DNA of 64,000 nucleotides from Nereocystis luetkeana (lineage: Eukaryota > Sar > Phaeophyceae > Laminariales > Laminariaceae), in contig JARUPZ010000004.1 of assembly GCA_031213475.1 (NCBI GenBank), forward strand, positions 620,001 through 684,000. Direction: 5' to 3'. Each line of letters opens with the position of its first letter. Within the stretch, counting starts at the first letter, position 1. The position numbers and the translations under genes were made by a program. Of the stretch, positions 23,911-35,222 are shown one piece after another. The notes beneath the pieces were generated by a model. That model was given only the letters and a program-made list of their open reading frames with translations, ran no database searches and was not told the origin of the DNA.

Positions 23911-24627
23911 TTGTGCTGCTGCTGGTGTTGCGGCTGGGTCTGCACAGCAGCAGCTGCAGCAACCGACCGCAGCAGCAGCGATGCCTGCTACTACTCCTTC
24001 TGCTGCTGTTGCTGCTATATTTTATGTTGTGCTGCAGCTGCTATTGCTTTCGTGTGCGGGAGAGGTCATCTCCTCCGCACAAGCGCCGTTGGAAGTAGGT
24101 ATACAGCTCGCCTTAGAAAGGGGTGATATAGGCGTGGGTATTGGGTACTTGGCAACTGGGCAGCAAAAGGGCAACAAAACTACCGTATACTATCATCGTG
24201 AACACAATTAAAGCAATCTCAGTCCTGTGAGAAACCCCTCGGAACTGAGCTGATTTCTGCCCCCGACAGCAGCAGCAATTGAGCTCCAAATTATCGATGA
24301 TCTCCTGGCCCATAACATATAGACGGTTGTGATTTCCGGGCTTCAGAGTACACGGCTGAAAAAGACAGAAATAATAACGCCCCAAACAAATGCTATAAAA
24401 GTTGATCCATAATTCGAGTGAGACAGATGCGAAAACTGAGAACTGACACTCGGCAGTACCTTTTCCCTGCACCACTTGGCAGTGCCCCGATCCTGTTCGT
24501 AACAAGACCGAATGGTACATTTATGTCAACTTCCTTAAAAGTAATCACACGACTTGGCACTGGGGTATATTTTCCTATCCGGAGCATGGGTGCCGGCGGG
24601 CACCCATGCGGAGCCCTTGTATTAATA
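23253..24627. repeat. Dispersed repeat R2, copy A
   Basis: It is collinear with 51511-52862 from CGTATTGACAGTCTCATG through a CTG-rich stretch to a terminal perfect 11-bp-stem hairpin (GCATGGGTGCC, loop GGCG, GGCACCCATGC) followed by GGAGCCCTTG. The two copies differ by substitutions and by many indels of 3-22 bp, several at TA-containing sites. No intact gene is apparent. The hairpin plus CCTTG end resembles that of repeat R1 and is reminiscent of Helitron 3' ends. Confidence 0.8.
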
Positions 24628-24802
24628 TAGTATTCATAGCACGAGTAAGGACTGCTACTCGATTGACACCAACTACCATGTACTGTTTCTCGTATTTTTC
24701 ACCAGATACTTGGTGTTTATTGCAGACCGCTTTATAGCTCTGCTGCAATAGAAATTCACAACCAGGTACACTATACGCAGTACGGCGGGGTGGCAGCACA
24801 TT

Positions 24803-25080
24803 CGTTCTTTCTACCCGTCGACATCCAGCACAACCAATGTCCGTGCCGATTCTTCAATTACATTATTAGTATTAATAGTAGTAGTAGTAGAGAGATACAA
24901 GCTCTGTGGTGACTAAACTGCGAGACCGAGATACTGAATTGTTATGCAGTAAGCGGAGGAGACAACACAATGTCGTGGCATCGTACTGGATACGACAGGC
25001 ACGGCATGCACATTCTATGAAAAATGGAAAACCCGAAAGAAACAAAGAAAAGAAAATCGAAATATATATACCAGGTATAC
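24803..25080. repeat. Dispersed repeat R4, partial copy
   Basis: CTACCCGTCGACATCCAGCA, CCGATTCTTCAATT and ATACGACAGGCACGGCATGC match the inverted pair at 56786-57790 and 58602-59265. The copy is more diverged and carries TACCAGGTATACCAGTATA. Confidence 0.7.
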
Positions 25081-25522
25081 CAGTATATAGCATGCCCCCC
25101 CGCAAAGGAGATGTGGCAGACAATGCAAACAGGCAAAATAAACAATACCACCGCATCTAAACAGAAGACAATTAAGAGCGGAAGGAAAGAACAGGCAAAA
25201 ACCGGAGCACAGCAAATGAATCCCCCTCCAGGCAGCCAGGAGGCAACCGCAGCAGTATGTGCTACGAGTGGGCTGTGTGACCACGTACACCAAACGAGAC
25301 AAAATGGCATCGATTGCATACCGACCGAAGAACCTCTCATTTTCTAATGGCGCTATGTGTGGTTTTCCCTTCAATTTTCAACTTCAACGTTTCGACTCCC
25401 AACCGCGCCCATCGACGTCCCCGCCTTCTCGTGCATCACCGCGCTTATTTACGCCCGTCTATCGCCCCTCCTCCTCCCCCCTCCCCTTCCCTCCCTTCCC
25501 CTCCTCTCTTGACGACAAGCAG

Positions 25523-25762
25523 AGGCAACAGCCGAGCGCACGAACGTTTTCGCGATCATCATCGAGCGGCGCCCTGAGCATGTCGGGCTTTGGGGGGGGC
25601 AAGGCTAAGAAGCCTAAAGAAACGCCTCCCAAGCTCACCTCGGGAGAGTCGGTCGCCAGGACGGCGCTGAAGGAGTACAACCAGATAAAGAGGGATGGGG
25701 GGACAGTGGCGAAGGTTCACGCGAGACTGAAGGGCACCGAGGAGTGGTTCCCCGTTGGCAGC
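25523..25762 (+). CDS. HHL1-like plastid protein, exon 2
   Basis: This is an exon of 80 codons, phase 0 at both ends. The acceptor CAAGCAG lies behind a 60-bp pyrimidine tract, and the donor is GGCAGC then GTGAGT. It encodes a Ser/Arg transit region, then ALSMSGFGGGKAKKPKETPP, the likely mature N terminus, then SVARTALKEYNQIKRDGG and AKVHARLKGTEEWFPVGS. The last segment matches the first beta strand of HHL1-like proteins. The reading frame is open upstream to 25259, but that part lacks a signal peptide and overlaps the pyrimidine tract. Confidence 0.75.
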
Positions 25763-26114
25763 GTGAGTATTATCGGCAATACCTTGTGGTTGTGCAACTC
25801 CTTGCGGTGCAGTTCGGGTACTAAATGTATCATCCCTTCACTTACTCAGCAGAGCCGGGTTGCAGTTAGGAAAATTGGCCTACACCTATATATACCCGAT
25901 TTTGTTTTGTTCTTTTTCACTTCTTGAAGCCCCTAAAAAAAAGTGTCCCTAACAGGTCATAAACCCTATACATACGAGTAGTGTTGGATGTATCGTATCG
26001 TTTGTTTTATGGGGTATCGAAACATGGAACTTTGAATACATCTTGTAGAACGTGGTCTTCCCTCCACGCCCTGGTATCCCCGTAGCCATGGATACACTGA
26101 ACGAAACGTTTCTA

Positions 26115-26388
26115 CACCTCAGACAGATCATGATCTACCTGTAAACACTAGATGATTTAGTTCTTCACCTGCCGCTGTGAGAGGTTGTGCAGAATCATCT
26201 GTGTAGTGCAGATCCAACCCAGGAAACATGCGCTAGATCATGCAGATTACACTGCTCCCACCCGGCAACATGAGCTAGATCATACAGATCATAAAATACC
26301 GGTAATAGATGATCTGTCAGCCTTGAAATATCTAGATCATGAACAATGGGAATGATCTATCTGTAGATGATCTGCCCGTCCGAGGTGT
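26115..26388. mobile_element. MITE-2 copy
   Basis: The ends are CACCTCAGACAGATCATGAT and (reverse complement) CACCTCGGACGGGCAGATCA. The interior has repeated AGATCAT/ATGATCT words and the family-specific CCACCCGGCAACATGAGCTA. It lies in intron 2. Confidence 0.8.
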
Positions 26389-26523
26389 GAAATTTTCCAT
26401 GCACAGCAGTCCCCTCGTATATCGACGATCGAAGTCGCACATATCGAATTGATGTTTCGTGTGTCGGCTCGTATCGTGTCCAACTTAATAACCGCGCGAT
26501 ACCCATCACTATCGCCTTATACC

Positions 26524-26759
26524 ACTATCACCCGTGTGATAAGACTAACACACCCCCCTCGGACGATATTCCCAGGCTGTTTTTTTGTCTCGACAGCGGG
26601 GAGAATGCAAACGCCGATCGATTCGTCTGTGAAAATATTTGGATGAAACCTTACCCGACGCCAGTATATTCGTTTTTTTTGTGCTCCCTTGTTTTTTGGA
26701 GAAAACCGACTCGACATGTCATCCCAGGGGGTGTGTTATCTTATCACCCGTGTGATAGT
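26524..26759. mobile_element. MITE-4 copy
   Basis: The inverted ends TATCACCCGTGTGATAAGAC and TATCACACGGGTGATAAGAT are about 40 bp long and continue into ACACACCCCC. They are flanked by TA on each side. A related copy is at 43782-44003. Confidence 0.85.
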
Positions 26760-26968
26760 CTATTAGTCTAAAATTAAGAGTGTCACACGGCACTGATCCC
26801 CTCTCAAGTCCTAAATGGGCTACGGCCCCTTTAGAGCTGCGCCCCTTTTCTTCGGAAAAAAACTACTTGGAATTAAGGTAACTTTTAAGAAAACTTTTGT
26901 CGTAGGAACAAGAGTGTGATCCCACTTCCGCGGCTGTCCACTGTTGGGCGTGGCGTAGGACACACAGG

Positions 26969-27420
26969 TGTGCACGGAGGCAGGGGAGACAAGCGAGGGG
27001 CAAACACGCCTTATTATTCCACACGTTCTGCTGCGAAATATTGCCTATTACGGGGGACCATGGTAAATATTACCAAATATTGTTGTTAATAGTGAAAATA
27101 GGGAAATATGTAGGTTGTTGTGTGTACCGTAGGTCCTATTTACTATGGTCCCCTGTAAATAGTGTCAAGTCCCAAACGGGTTATAACCCTCTTATTTCTG
27201 TAAAGCGTGTTCTAGGCTATTTCCCTGTGTTTTTTTCCAAACGGGTCATTCCAAGTGTTTGGTCCCCAACGGGTTGTATGTAACCCACCACCGCTGTTGT
27301 ACGGTATTGGACGCGACGTTCGACGCGCAGGTGCGCACGGAGGCGGGGAAGACAGTGGAGAGGGCCCAGGGACAAAAACGCCTTTTCCCCATCCGTTTAC
27401 TACTGCAAAACATTTCAAAG
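26969..27420 (+). pseudogene. Two decayed copies of the exon 3 start
   Basis: The acceptor and first about 55 bases of exon 3 (27557) occur twice more upstream: at 26969 (CAG then GTGTGCACGGAGGCAGGGGA) and at 27331 (CAG then GTGCGCACGGAGGCGGGGAA). The 27331 copy still reads VRTEAGKTVERAQGQKRL in frame, then diverges. Preceding intron sequence (CCAAGTGTTT-GT-CCAACGGG) is also duplicated between about 27245 and 27490. These are tandem partial exon duplications with intact AG acceptors. Confidence 0.75.
27045..27162. mobile_element. MITE-1 copy
   Basis: TTACGGGGGACCATGGTAAA at the left end is inverted as TTTACAGGGGACCATAGTAA on the other strand. It is flanked by TA on both sides, in the context C-TA...TA-G. 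Confidence 0.9.
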
Positions 27421-27556
27421 CACATGTTCTAGTATTCTGTCCCAAAACGGGTTGCTACCCATTTGCGATACAGGCCCCAGTCTAATTCCAAGTGTTTTGT
27501 CTCCAACGGGCTATGACCCAATACCGCTGATGTTCGCTGATTGGCGCGGCGTACAG

Positions 27557-27724
27557 GTGTGCACGGAAGCGGGGAAGACAGCAGAGGGGACCCAGGGACA
27601 GAAACGCCTGATTCTGGAGCATGCAGCTGAGATGTACGACCAAATGAGATCGGGAGCGGGAGTTACACTTGTCTTGGAGGCGGGGTACGCGTCGGAGCCA
27701 GGGGGCGACATCATCGTGTGCAAG
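27557..27724 (+). CDS. HHL1-like plastid protein, exon 3
   Basis: This is an exon of 56 codons, phase 0-0, with acceptor GGCGTACAG and donor AAG then GTCGGT. It encodes VCTEAGKTAEGTQGQKRL, then ILEHAAEMYDQMRSGAGVTL, then VLEAGYASEPGGDIIVCK. Joined to exon 2 it gives WFPVGS-VCTEAG and the QKRLILEHA motif typical of HHL1-like proteins (family recall, not searched). The 5' end of this exon has two decayed tandem copies upstream. Confidence 0.75.
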
Positions 27725-27800
27725 GTCGGTGTTGGGTTTTCCTGGAGGGGGGAGGCGAGAAGTAAACAGAGAGGGGACTCACTCGCTCCCGAGTTTTTTT

Positions 27801-27960
27801 TGTCGCACTGGTCGTATTGGTCGTATGGGTCGCACTGATCGTATTGGTCGTATGGGTCGCACTTGTCGTATTGGTCGTATGGGTCGCACTGATCGTATTG
27901 GTCGTATGGGTCGCACTGATCGTATTGGTCGTATTGGTCGCATGGGTCGCACTGGTTGTT
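27801..27960. repeat. Minisatellite, 27-bp unit built of 9-bp subunits
   Basis: Four to five units of GTATTGGTC-GTATGGGTC-GCACTGATC are followed by shorter 9-bp repeats. It lies 76 bp after exon 3, in intron 3. The Asp/Tyr/Gln-rich minus frame over it is not a gene. Confidence 0.95.
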
Positions 27961-27999
27961 GTTCATGCTTGCTTCACCCGTGCTGTGGTAGGGTTTTTA

Positions 28000-28115
28000 C
28001 TATTACGGGGGCCTTACTGTAGTAAATAGGACCGAAATATTGTTGATAAATTTGGCGAAATATAAGTCGTTTTTTTGTGTGTACCGTGGGTCCTATTTGA
28101 TATGGTCCCCCGTAC
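28000..28115. mobile_element. MITE-1 copy
   Basis: The left end is TATTACGGGGGCC, with an internal CTTACTG duplication-like change. The right end is GTCCTATTTGATATGGTCCC, then CCGTAC. It is diverged. Confidence 0.8.
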
Positions 28116-28200
28116 GCAGTAGGTTATTGTATAGCCCAAACTATTTTCCGACTGACTGGCCTCCTCAACCGAGGAGCTACGCAACCATTGTATGTTTGCG

Positions 28201-28343
28201 TCTGATGTGTACTGCATATTATGACTTGCAAGCCCATTTGATCGTGTGTCGGGGCGCACCTCGCGTTTCGTTCTCGCTGTCGATTGTTGCGCGCTGCATC
28301 TGATGTGTATTGCATATAATGACTCGCAAGCCCTTTAGATGGT
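28201..28343. repeat. Tandem duplication, unit 98 bp (second copy partial)
   Basis: TCTGATGTGTACTGCATATT then ATGACTTGCAAGCCC recurs at 28299 as TCTGATGTGTATTGCATATA then ATGACTCGCAAGCCC. Confidence 0.8.
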
Positions 28344-28916
28344 GCTAGATACCCCCATCGTAGCTCGCGCCTCTTGCTGTGTATCTTGCTGTGTATCATG
28401 TGCCTCAAGATTCCATGACACAGGTCTCGCTAGCAACTCGCGCTTGTACAGTTTTGTGGCTGCCGTCAACCGCTTGCGCTGGTCTAAACGAAAACAAACA
28501 ACCAACAAACATTTTTTCGGTGGGTTCTCCAAATTCATTTTTGTTGCGCAGGATCTCCGGGCTGAAAAGGGCCCCTACCTGGTACCTGGTATATTATATG
28601 CACCACTCTATTTATAGACGCTTTTTAACGACCAATATGTATTGACATTTATGCACGAACGGTCCTTATATTTGCCGTCTAGCGTGGTGCCAGCATATTG
28701 TAGGTAGTAGGCAGCCGTGCACTATCGCTTTCTATTGATGCTAAACTTTGTATCCTTCAGAAGTGCGTTGGGAAACCTCTTTCCTCGCGTTTTGGGCCTA
28801 TATACTATTAATAGGGGCCACCGTGATAGCATACTGGAAAAAAAAACAAAAAACTTCCTACTCGTACTCTTGGACATTTGCTGGCTCCTCGGAAAGATAA
28901 TCGATTCCTACAGTAT

Positions 28917-29163
28917 CACCGAGATGCTTCAGAGGGCAGATGGATATATATATATATATACCTAATCTGCATGATCTGTATGATCTGTGTGATCTGGCTC
29001 ACGTTGCTGCGTGGGAGCCGTGGGAGCCGTAGGATCTGTGTACGATCTAGGACATTTTTCCTGAGCTGGATCTGTACTGTATAGATCCTGTGCAATATAT
29101 CCTATCGGTAGGCTATGTAGGATCTAGATGATCTACAGTAGATCGTCACCTGTCCAACGTGTG
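28917..29163. mobile_element. MITE-2 copy
   Basis: AGATCATCTAGATCC-type words fill the block. The right end is CACACGTTGGACAGGTGACG on the minus strand; the left end CGAGATGCTTCAGAGGGCAG is diverged. A TATATATATA run lies inside. Confidence 0.6.
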
Positions 29164-30132
29164 CAATTACTCTATCAATAGGAAACAGAGACCCTATCAG
29201 TAGGACTGTGAATGGGCTGACTATAAGTCGCCGATTAGTGATTAGTTGGCACTAGTCGGCTAGGTATTCACGTTAGTTGCGTGCAATAGTTTGCGGAAAT
29301 TCTGTTTTTTTTTGCATCTGACACGCGCGCTTGTGGCTCAGATTGTTTTTTTTTGTTATTAGGAAGTACGAGAAAAAATGTAGCCAGTTAAATGGCCTCA
29401 CTTCGCCACACCCAACTAATCCCAACTAATAACTAGCCGTGAGGTGCAGCCAACTCGCAGCCCTAGTATGCATAGTTGACTATTAATAGCCGACCCTGCA
29501 ACTCATGGCTCATGAAAAGCTATCGCCATCGTCGGTGCTCGTGCCGATGGCAGTGCCACACGCCGTCGCCGTTTCCTTGTTCGTATGTTTTGTACTGTTA
29601 AGTAAGATGAAGCCAAATAGCGCCAGCCGACTAGTTAACTAAAGTCACCTAGTTGGGTAGCGTTTCGCCGACCAACTGCCAACTATCCAATAAGTCCAGC
29701 CAACCCGCAACCCTACTCTTTGGAGTTTGCAAGGACAGAAGGACATTTTCACGAAACATAAGGACGAACCATTGTAGCAAAACATCGACCGTACCAGGTA
29801 CCTCGGCGTGCTGGGTAGGGGATGACGAGGTTGCTTTCCGAAGCACCACAACCCAACGACTTGAACGAAGCGAGCGACATGACACTACTCATGCCGCTGC
29901 GCGCTCACGCTATTGATAGTCGGTATGTATTGCTGGGCAGTGCAATGGTTGGTAAGGCCGCACATAGAACACACATAGGTACAGGACGCCCATGAGAATA
30001 CGAAGCAATGAGAAAAGCAGGCTGAGATTTACAGGAAAATGAGAAATTCGGGAGTCATTTTACTGATGTTTGTACAAAACGCACCCATGCTCAAACAAGA
30101 AACCCGGCCTGGACCAGCTCTCCTGTTTCTTA
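29164..30132. other. Intron 3, repeat debris
   Basis: Words such as AACTAATCCCAACTAATAAC and GCCAACTATCCAATAAGTCC recur (29215-29480 and 29620-29720, again near 30570-30680) in both orientations. This suggests an old TAGTTGG-rich repeat family. No exon is seen. Confidence 0.4.
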
Positions 30133-30243
30133 CTATTACGGGGGACCATAGTAAATAGGACCAAATATTGTGAGTAAAAACAGGGAAATATATAGTTTTT
30201 TGTGGGTACCGTAGGTTCTATTTTATGTGGTCCCCCGTAATAG
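30133..30243. mobile_element. MITE-1 copy
   Basis: This has almost perfect inverted ends (TTACGGGGGACCATAGTAAA on the left and TTACGGGGGACCACATAAAA on the right, minus strand), flanked by TA on both sides. It lies 86 bp upstream of exon 4. Confidence 0.95.
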
Positions 30244-30328
30244 AATACAAGTCGATTGTTTTGTTCCTTTTTTCTTGGCCTCATGTATATTAATGGTAAA
30301 TTTATACTTGACGCGCTTCGACTGGCAG

Positions 30329-30459
30329 GCGAAGTACTCGGGAGAAATTGTGGGAGTCGCTCTGGACCCTCTTCCGTCTGGTCCGTTCTTCCGCGACGTG
30401 GGAACGGCTGGCTTTGCCAAGGATTCCTCGTCGGCAGCAACACTCATGGACAAGGCCAA
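30329..30459 (+). CDS. HHL1-like plastid protein, exon 4
   Basis: The exon has 43 codons plus two bases. The acceptor is CTGGCAG and the donor GCCAA then GTGAGT. It enters in phase 0, as required after exon 3, and leaves in phase 2. It encodes AKYSGEIVGVALDPLPSGPF then FRDVGTAGFAKDSSSAATLM then DKA. The Gly/Pro content and amphipathic end look coding; the frame is open upstream to 30227, but that part includes the end of a MITE-1. Confidence 0.65.
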
Positions 30460-32141
30460 GTGAGTACACCTGGGAATCGGCGCGGCATAACCCTGTTGTG
30501 GTTTTAGAAGGGAAGTTAACGACAAAAAGATAACGATGTACTATGAATGGGGATGTCTGATGGTCGCCTGACTGACTGTAAGTCGCCGACGACCTCGTAG
30601 TTATTTAGTTGGCTATGGAGGTATGAATAGCTATTAGTGTGAGTCTCACGTCGTTACTTTACCGTCAGTTGGCTATGTTTGTGCAAGATCGGTGCATGAA
30701 CAGCAGGTGTTTGTCCGCTATCGTGGCTATTGACTCTTGCACCAACCTGGCCACAGGTCTTCGTAGATATGATTGCAGTTGAGGCGGGGAATTCCCAGCT
30801 TTAGTCACCAAGTAATTTCTGACGACAGCTGTCATAATCGTCGATGTGAGATGACTTGTGTCTTGTATCACGATCACTTCTGCTCGGCCTGCCGTGCCGA
30901 GCATCACCGATACCTGGCGTGTCCCACGCGCTCCGCCCTACACGAAGAGAAGCTTACTGCAGACACAGGTCGAACGTGAGATACACCTATCTCACATTGG
31001 CGTCGACGGCAGGACGTTATTTATGGTTGTTGCGAGCGATTTTTTCGAGGAGTTCTGCGTCTTTCGCATGTTTGCATGTGGCTGTGGTGTTTGTGGCCCC
31101 AACCAGAGGTATATCGCAATACTCTATTAGCACATGTTGTTGTTTTCTCACTCAAGCTCATCGCCAAAAATCTCAATCGGTGGTCGGTGGTCACAGGACA
31201 GGCTCCAATAATTCTGGAAGTGGAAGAATACTCCAGGTAGCCTCAGGGCAAGATATAACAATACCAGTACCATACAAGAAAGTACACAACATCGTAACTG
31301 AAACCCCAAGCATGTAGAAAAATGCCTGAAAACAGCGTACGTGTGCACCAGATGTATACATGGTGCGAGTACATGCGCAGTCACGGTGCACTTTGCCGAC
31401 CTCATTGAACCATGGCACTGCATCCCTTCAGTACAAGGTGCTTCCGTTTCGGTCCCAAAGTGCTTGGAGTTGGGACTGATTTTATTTTCATGTGCACTGC
31501 AGCACCCAAAGGGTTATAACCAAAGTCATGGCACCATGCCAAACCTCGAAACTTCACTCAGTGGGCACCTCGCAATGTCACTGCTTTGATGCACTTTTGC
31601 GAAATCTGCCGTACGCAACCCTTCACGTATGGCGGCGTCTTGACGTAGCACATAGTAGCATATATATACGGTACGTGATAGTTTTTTTTTCAGCAGCTCA
31701 CTGTTCCCATCTTGTTGGTACCTGTTCATCAATGCTTTTTTGTGGGTAAACTGGTTGGAAATGATGTACGTAGGATAACCTTTGCTGTAGGGGCAGAGAA
31801 ATTTCAGTCGTCCGGCCGAGTACAAATAGAGCGCCACCTATCTATAACCGTTGCTCTTATCCTTACCCCGTCGATAGGTGCTTTCTGGCTCGCCTGCTTC
31901 GGAAAACGCTGATCACTAACTGATTGATCCATGCTTGTCTCCCTTGCGCCGTTGTTGTTGTTGTTGTTGTTGTTGTTCCTCAGGTACACTTGAAGCGGGC
32001 AAAACGGGCCGATAGCAACGATATCATGCCGGTGCGGTAGGTGGTGGCGCCTGGTTCGCGCAAAGCAGAGTGCCGCCGCACACACCCTGTGTCGCACGCT
32101 TGTGGCACTTGCGTGTCCCGCAGGCTTGCCCCGTGTGCCAT
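30460..32141. other. Intron 4, no exon seen
   Basis: Overlapping frames occur around 30773-31423 and 31712-31912, none with family support. A short TTG run lies at 31953-31976. Confidence 0.35.
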
Positions 32142-32335
32142 CCTTGACGATTTTGAGAGTTGAGTTGCCGTGTACAGCACGGAAATTACGGGCGGTGTCT
32201 GTGGACCCTGATAGTTTGGGCGTGGAGCCGGCGTGCCAGCCTTGGCAACTTAGAACTGACTTGTCGTGTACAGCGCGAAGATTTACCGGCGGTGTCTGTG
32301 GGGCCTTATAGTTTCGGCGCGGAGCCGGGGTGCCA
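32142..32335. repeat. Two-copy tandem duplication, unit 98 bp
   Basis: CCTTGACGATTTTGAGAGTT then CGTGTACAGCACGGA then GGCGGTGTCTGTGG recurs from 32240 with about 80 percent identity. Confidence 0.8.
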
Positions 32336-33226
32336 TTTCTGGTCTCAAAATGGTTAAGATCATTATTAGTGTCACAATCGGCGTAACCGCTATCATCTAT
32401 TAATATAGTTTTTTTATTCGTGGTGGGGGGATGGTGATTTTATGGCACAGCGCAATTTGCGGTCTGACATAGTTGTTGGCGCGATCGTTTCCATTTTTAC
32501 CCCGTACGAGGCTTGAGAGACGTAAGACAGGGACGAAGAAAGCGACCAATACAGCATCGGCCGCGCACAGCATCATGGCGCTTGTACACTGGGTGAGGGG
32601 ATGATAGATTTTAGTACGGCGGTGGCTATGGTGCAAGGACTTGTGCAGCACGCTCGCAGCATGATGCTCCCTGTGCAGTGCAGGTCGCTTACCCTACGGT
32701 AGTAGTAGTCCTCTTGACAACGGCTTAGGATAGATGTTTCAGGAGTCGGACTGCTGATTTGATGATTGCTGATCGTTCACCGTTTTTCGGGCTAGGGAGA
32801 ACGTCCGAGGGTGCAGACCCAGTCCAACCCCTGACCCTGACCCCAACCCGGACCTAAAACGGGCCAGCAACGCTGACTGTACCCTAGACGGTTGATGAGA
32901 CCGCGGTTCTAATTTTCATTTATTGTTGTGTACCTGGTCCCCACAACGTCCCAGCCGGTTAAATAAGTACGTCATATGAGAGGTGCAGTGGCAGGCGCGT
33001 GCACGGGTGGGGGTGTAAGGTTCTACACGAACTGAGCTCGCGAGCTCGCGTGGTCTCGATGTCCATAACAAAAGGCATCCGCATCGCACCGCCAGAGTCT
33101 TAGAGGTGCAATTCTGACGTTGATTCAAAGCAGCCCCGTGGGGACAGGAGAGGCGATAAAGAGGCGAGATAACTGAGGATTGCAGCAGAGGTATCAGGCA
33201 CGCAAAGCAACTGGGCGCTACTGGGT
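32336..33226. other. Intron 4, no exon seen
   Basis: There are no recognisable repeats apart from a short palindromic ATTAATATAG near 32399 and a CCCTGACCCTGACCCC run near 32840. No exon is supported on either strand. Confidence 0.35.
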
Positions 33227-33322
33227 TAACCCTTTTAGGACCGCAGTCCCGTTTTGGGGACAAACTACTTGAAATTTGACTGGTTTGTCCCCAAAAAGGG
33301 ACTGCGGTTCTAAAAGGGTCAA
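33227..33322. mobile_element. MITE-3 copy
   Basis: This 96-bp near-palindrome has ACCCTTTTAGGACCGCAGTC at the left and GACCCTTTTAGAACCGCAGT at the right (minus). It then has TTTTGGGGACAAAC on both arms around a short AT-rich centre. Confidence 0.9.
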
Positions 33323-33587
33323 GGGGTGGTACACTGAGCACCGGAACTGCACTGCAAGGAGTTGCACAACACGCTCGCGCCATGAGGGTACTCGTTACGC
33401 AATATTTTGCTGTGCAAGCTAGTCCAAATGCGGTGTGACACATACACGTCGATATTCTGTTGAAAGCGTGATATCATCGCGACATTGAACGGCAAACACG
33501 TTCGCCCGAAGCGGCTGGTGAGGCCGCGTATTTTCTCATTCTGTTAAGTCACACGTATAAATCACCTGGGGCCCAAAATGGTGGTTT

Positions 33588-33680
33588 GACCCTTTTAGGA
33601 CTGCAGTCCCGACCTTGGGGACACACTATCGGATTTGAGTTGTTTGTCCCCAAAACGGGGCTGCGGTCCTTAAAGGCTTA
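33588..33680. mobile_element. MITE-3 copy
   Basis: It has the same architecture as the copy at 33227, only 265 bp away: ACCCTTTTAGGACTGCAGTC at the left and TTAAGCCTTTAAGGACCGCA at the right (minus). Confidence 0.9.
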
Positions 33681-33984
33681 ACGGGGGCACAGCGCCCAAC
33701 AATCGTACTGTCATTCTGACACTGCCGAGGTTGCAGTCGGGAGTGCTGCGACACGTCGGCAGTACATAATGTGGCGATAGATGGGAGTTGGCCACTACTG
33801 TATATACCTGGCATAATAGTAAACCACGCTGAACATGAATATAAACTTGGTTTGATATTGATATCAGAGCCGAAATGGGGTTTATATTCACGGCCAAAAA
33901 GGGTGGGATGATTACAGTGCTTGCTGTTGCAGTCACAGGAGTGTTACGAAATGGCAGGAGGGTGGATTGCTGTATCGAGATTTT

Positions 33985-34143
33985 TTTTTCGCATCCCATT
34001 TTTTTGTTTGGCCTTCTTGCTCCTGCTCGCTCCTTCTATAGACGTATCTCAGATCCGGGACCACACAGAGTAAGTCCCCCCCCCCTCCCCCCTCTCTCCC
34101 ACGACGGTACGCGCCTTGCTTTTTTCGCGAGGAAGGTTGTGTG
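33985..34143 (-). repeat. SINE-1 fragment, diverged
   Basis: TTTTTTTTTCGCATCCCATT, CTCAGATCCGGGACCACACA and CGGTACGCGCCTTG follow the order of the SINE-1 tail and body. The head region is lost. Confidence 0.55.
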
Positions 34144-34747
34144 AATCAGCCACCTCACAAAGAGTCTGTACAGCGGGCCCACGACAACGCGTTGTTAGAT
34201 GACAAGCCGCACTGGCAGGGATCAGGTCTAATTCGGGGAACATACACGTGACTGAGTTATATGTGATGTCTACCAGGTAGGTGTTGGCTAACCCCCCAAG
34301 CTGTCTGCCCCGTCCGTCCGACCCCCATTCTCTGTTCACTCTCCAATGAACTCGCGTATACGTAGGCTTTCCCCCCCGCCCCTTAAGTTCAAGACCGGTA
34401 ACCGTTCTTTTGATGAAAGAAATAACGGTATAAGATACCTGTGTGGTTTATTTTTTGCCGCGAAGCGTACGTGGTTCCCCGTTTTTAGTTTTAGTGGGAT
34501 CTCTATAACCTAACCTGTAACCTAAACACCTTCTAAAAAAGTGCCTCGTCTATCGGGTCGCAAAATTGCTGTCGGGTTGAACCACTGGAAGAAACACCCA
34601 CCCACAAGGTTTTCTGCGTATGTATGAAAAGCGGACACCGTAGTCAAATGTATTTCCAGTGACGCCGAGCAAATAAACTATCGTACGTACGTGCCATCAC
34701 AGCGTACGTAAAGCACCAGCGATGCGCGCAACACACAGCAGCAGTCT
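34144..34747. other. Intron 4, no exon seen
   Basis: Nothing recognisable apart from a TACCAGGTA scar near 34273 and a GTACGTACGTG run near 34684. Confidence 0.35.
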
Positions 34748-35222
34748 GCGAGAGAGCCAGGGAGGTTGTGAGCCCGCACGGATACCGTACCCACCACGGC
34801 GCGAGGGGGGAAAACATACTGATACGATGTATTTACAAAGTTCGGTTCGGTATGATGATGAACATTCAATTTGTTCTTGCATACATATACTGGCGGACGT
34901 ATGTTAGGCGCGCTCGCCTCGCGAGGGACAGTCGGGCCTAGAGCGTCATCAGCGTGGGCAAGCGCGCCACCGCAGCGGGGTTTGGCCGGCCAGCGAAAGA
35001 GCGAGGGAGGAAGTGAGCCCGCACAGACACCGCACCCACCACGACGCGAGAGGGGCAACCATATTTATTTACAAAGTTCGGTTCGGCATGAAAATGAACA
35101 TTCAATTTAATCTTACATACAATGGCGAACGTATAATAGGCGCATTTGCCTCGCGAGGGACAGTCATGCTTAGAGCATCATCAGCGTGGGCGAGCGCGCC
35201 ACCGTCGCGGGGTTTCGCCGGA
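34748..35222. repeat. Two-copy tandem duplication, unit about 245 bp
   Basis: The block from GCGAGAGAGCCAGGGAGGTT through AAGTTCGGTTCGGTATGATG to GCGCCACCGCAGCGGGGTTT is repeated from 34993 with about 85 percent identity. The second copy is followed by a run of 16-18 C. Confidence 0.9.

Noticed and set aside
24113-24520. Minus-strand frame shared by R2 copies (CTLKPGNHNRL...MGQEIIDNLE)
   Set aside because: Conservation between two similar repeat copies is not evidence of coding, and the flanking frame differs between them.
27801-27960. Regularly spaced repeats that could suggest a CRISPR array
   Set aside because: Units are contiguous 9/27-bp minisatellite repeats without unique spacers, in a eukaryotic intron.
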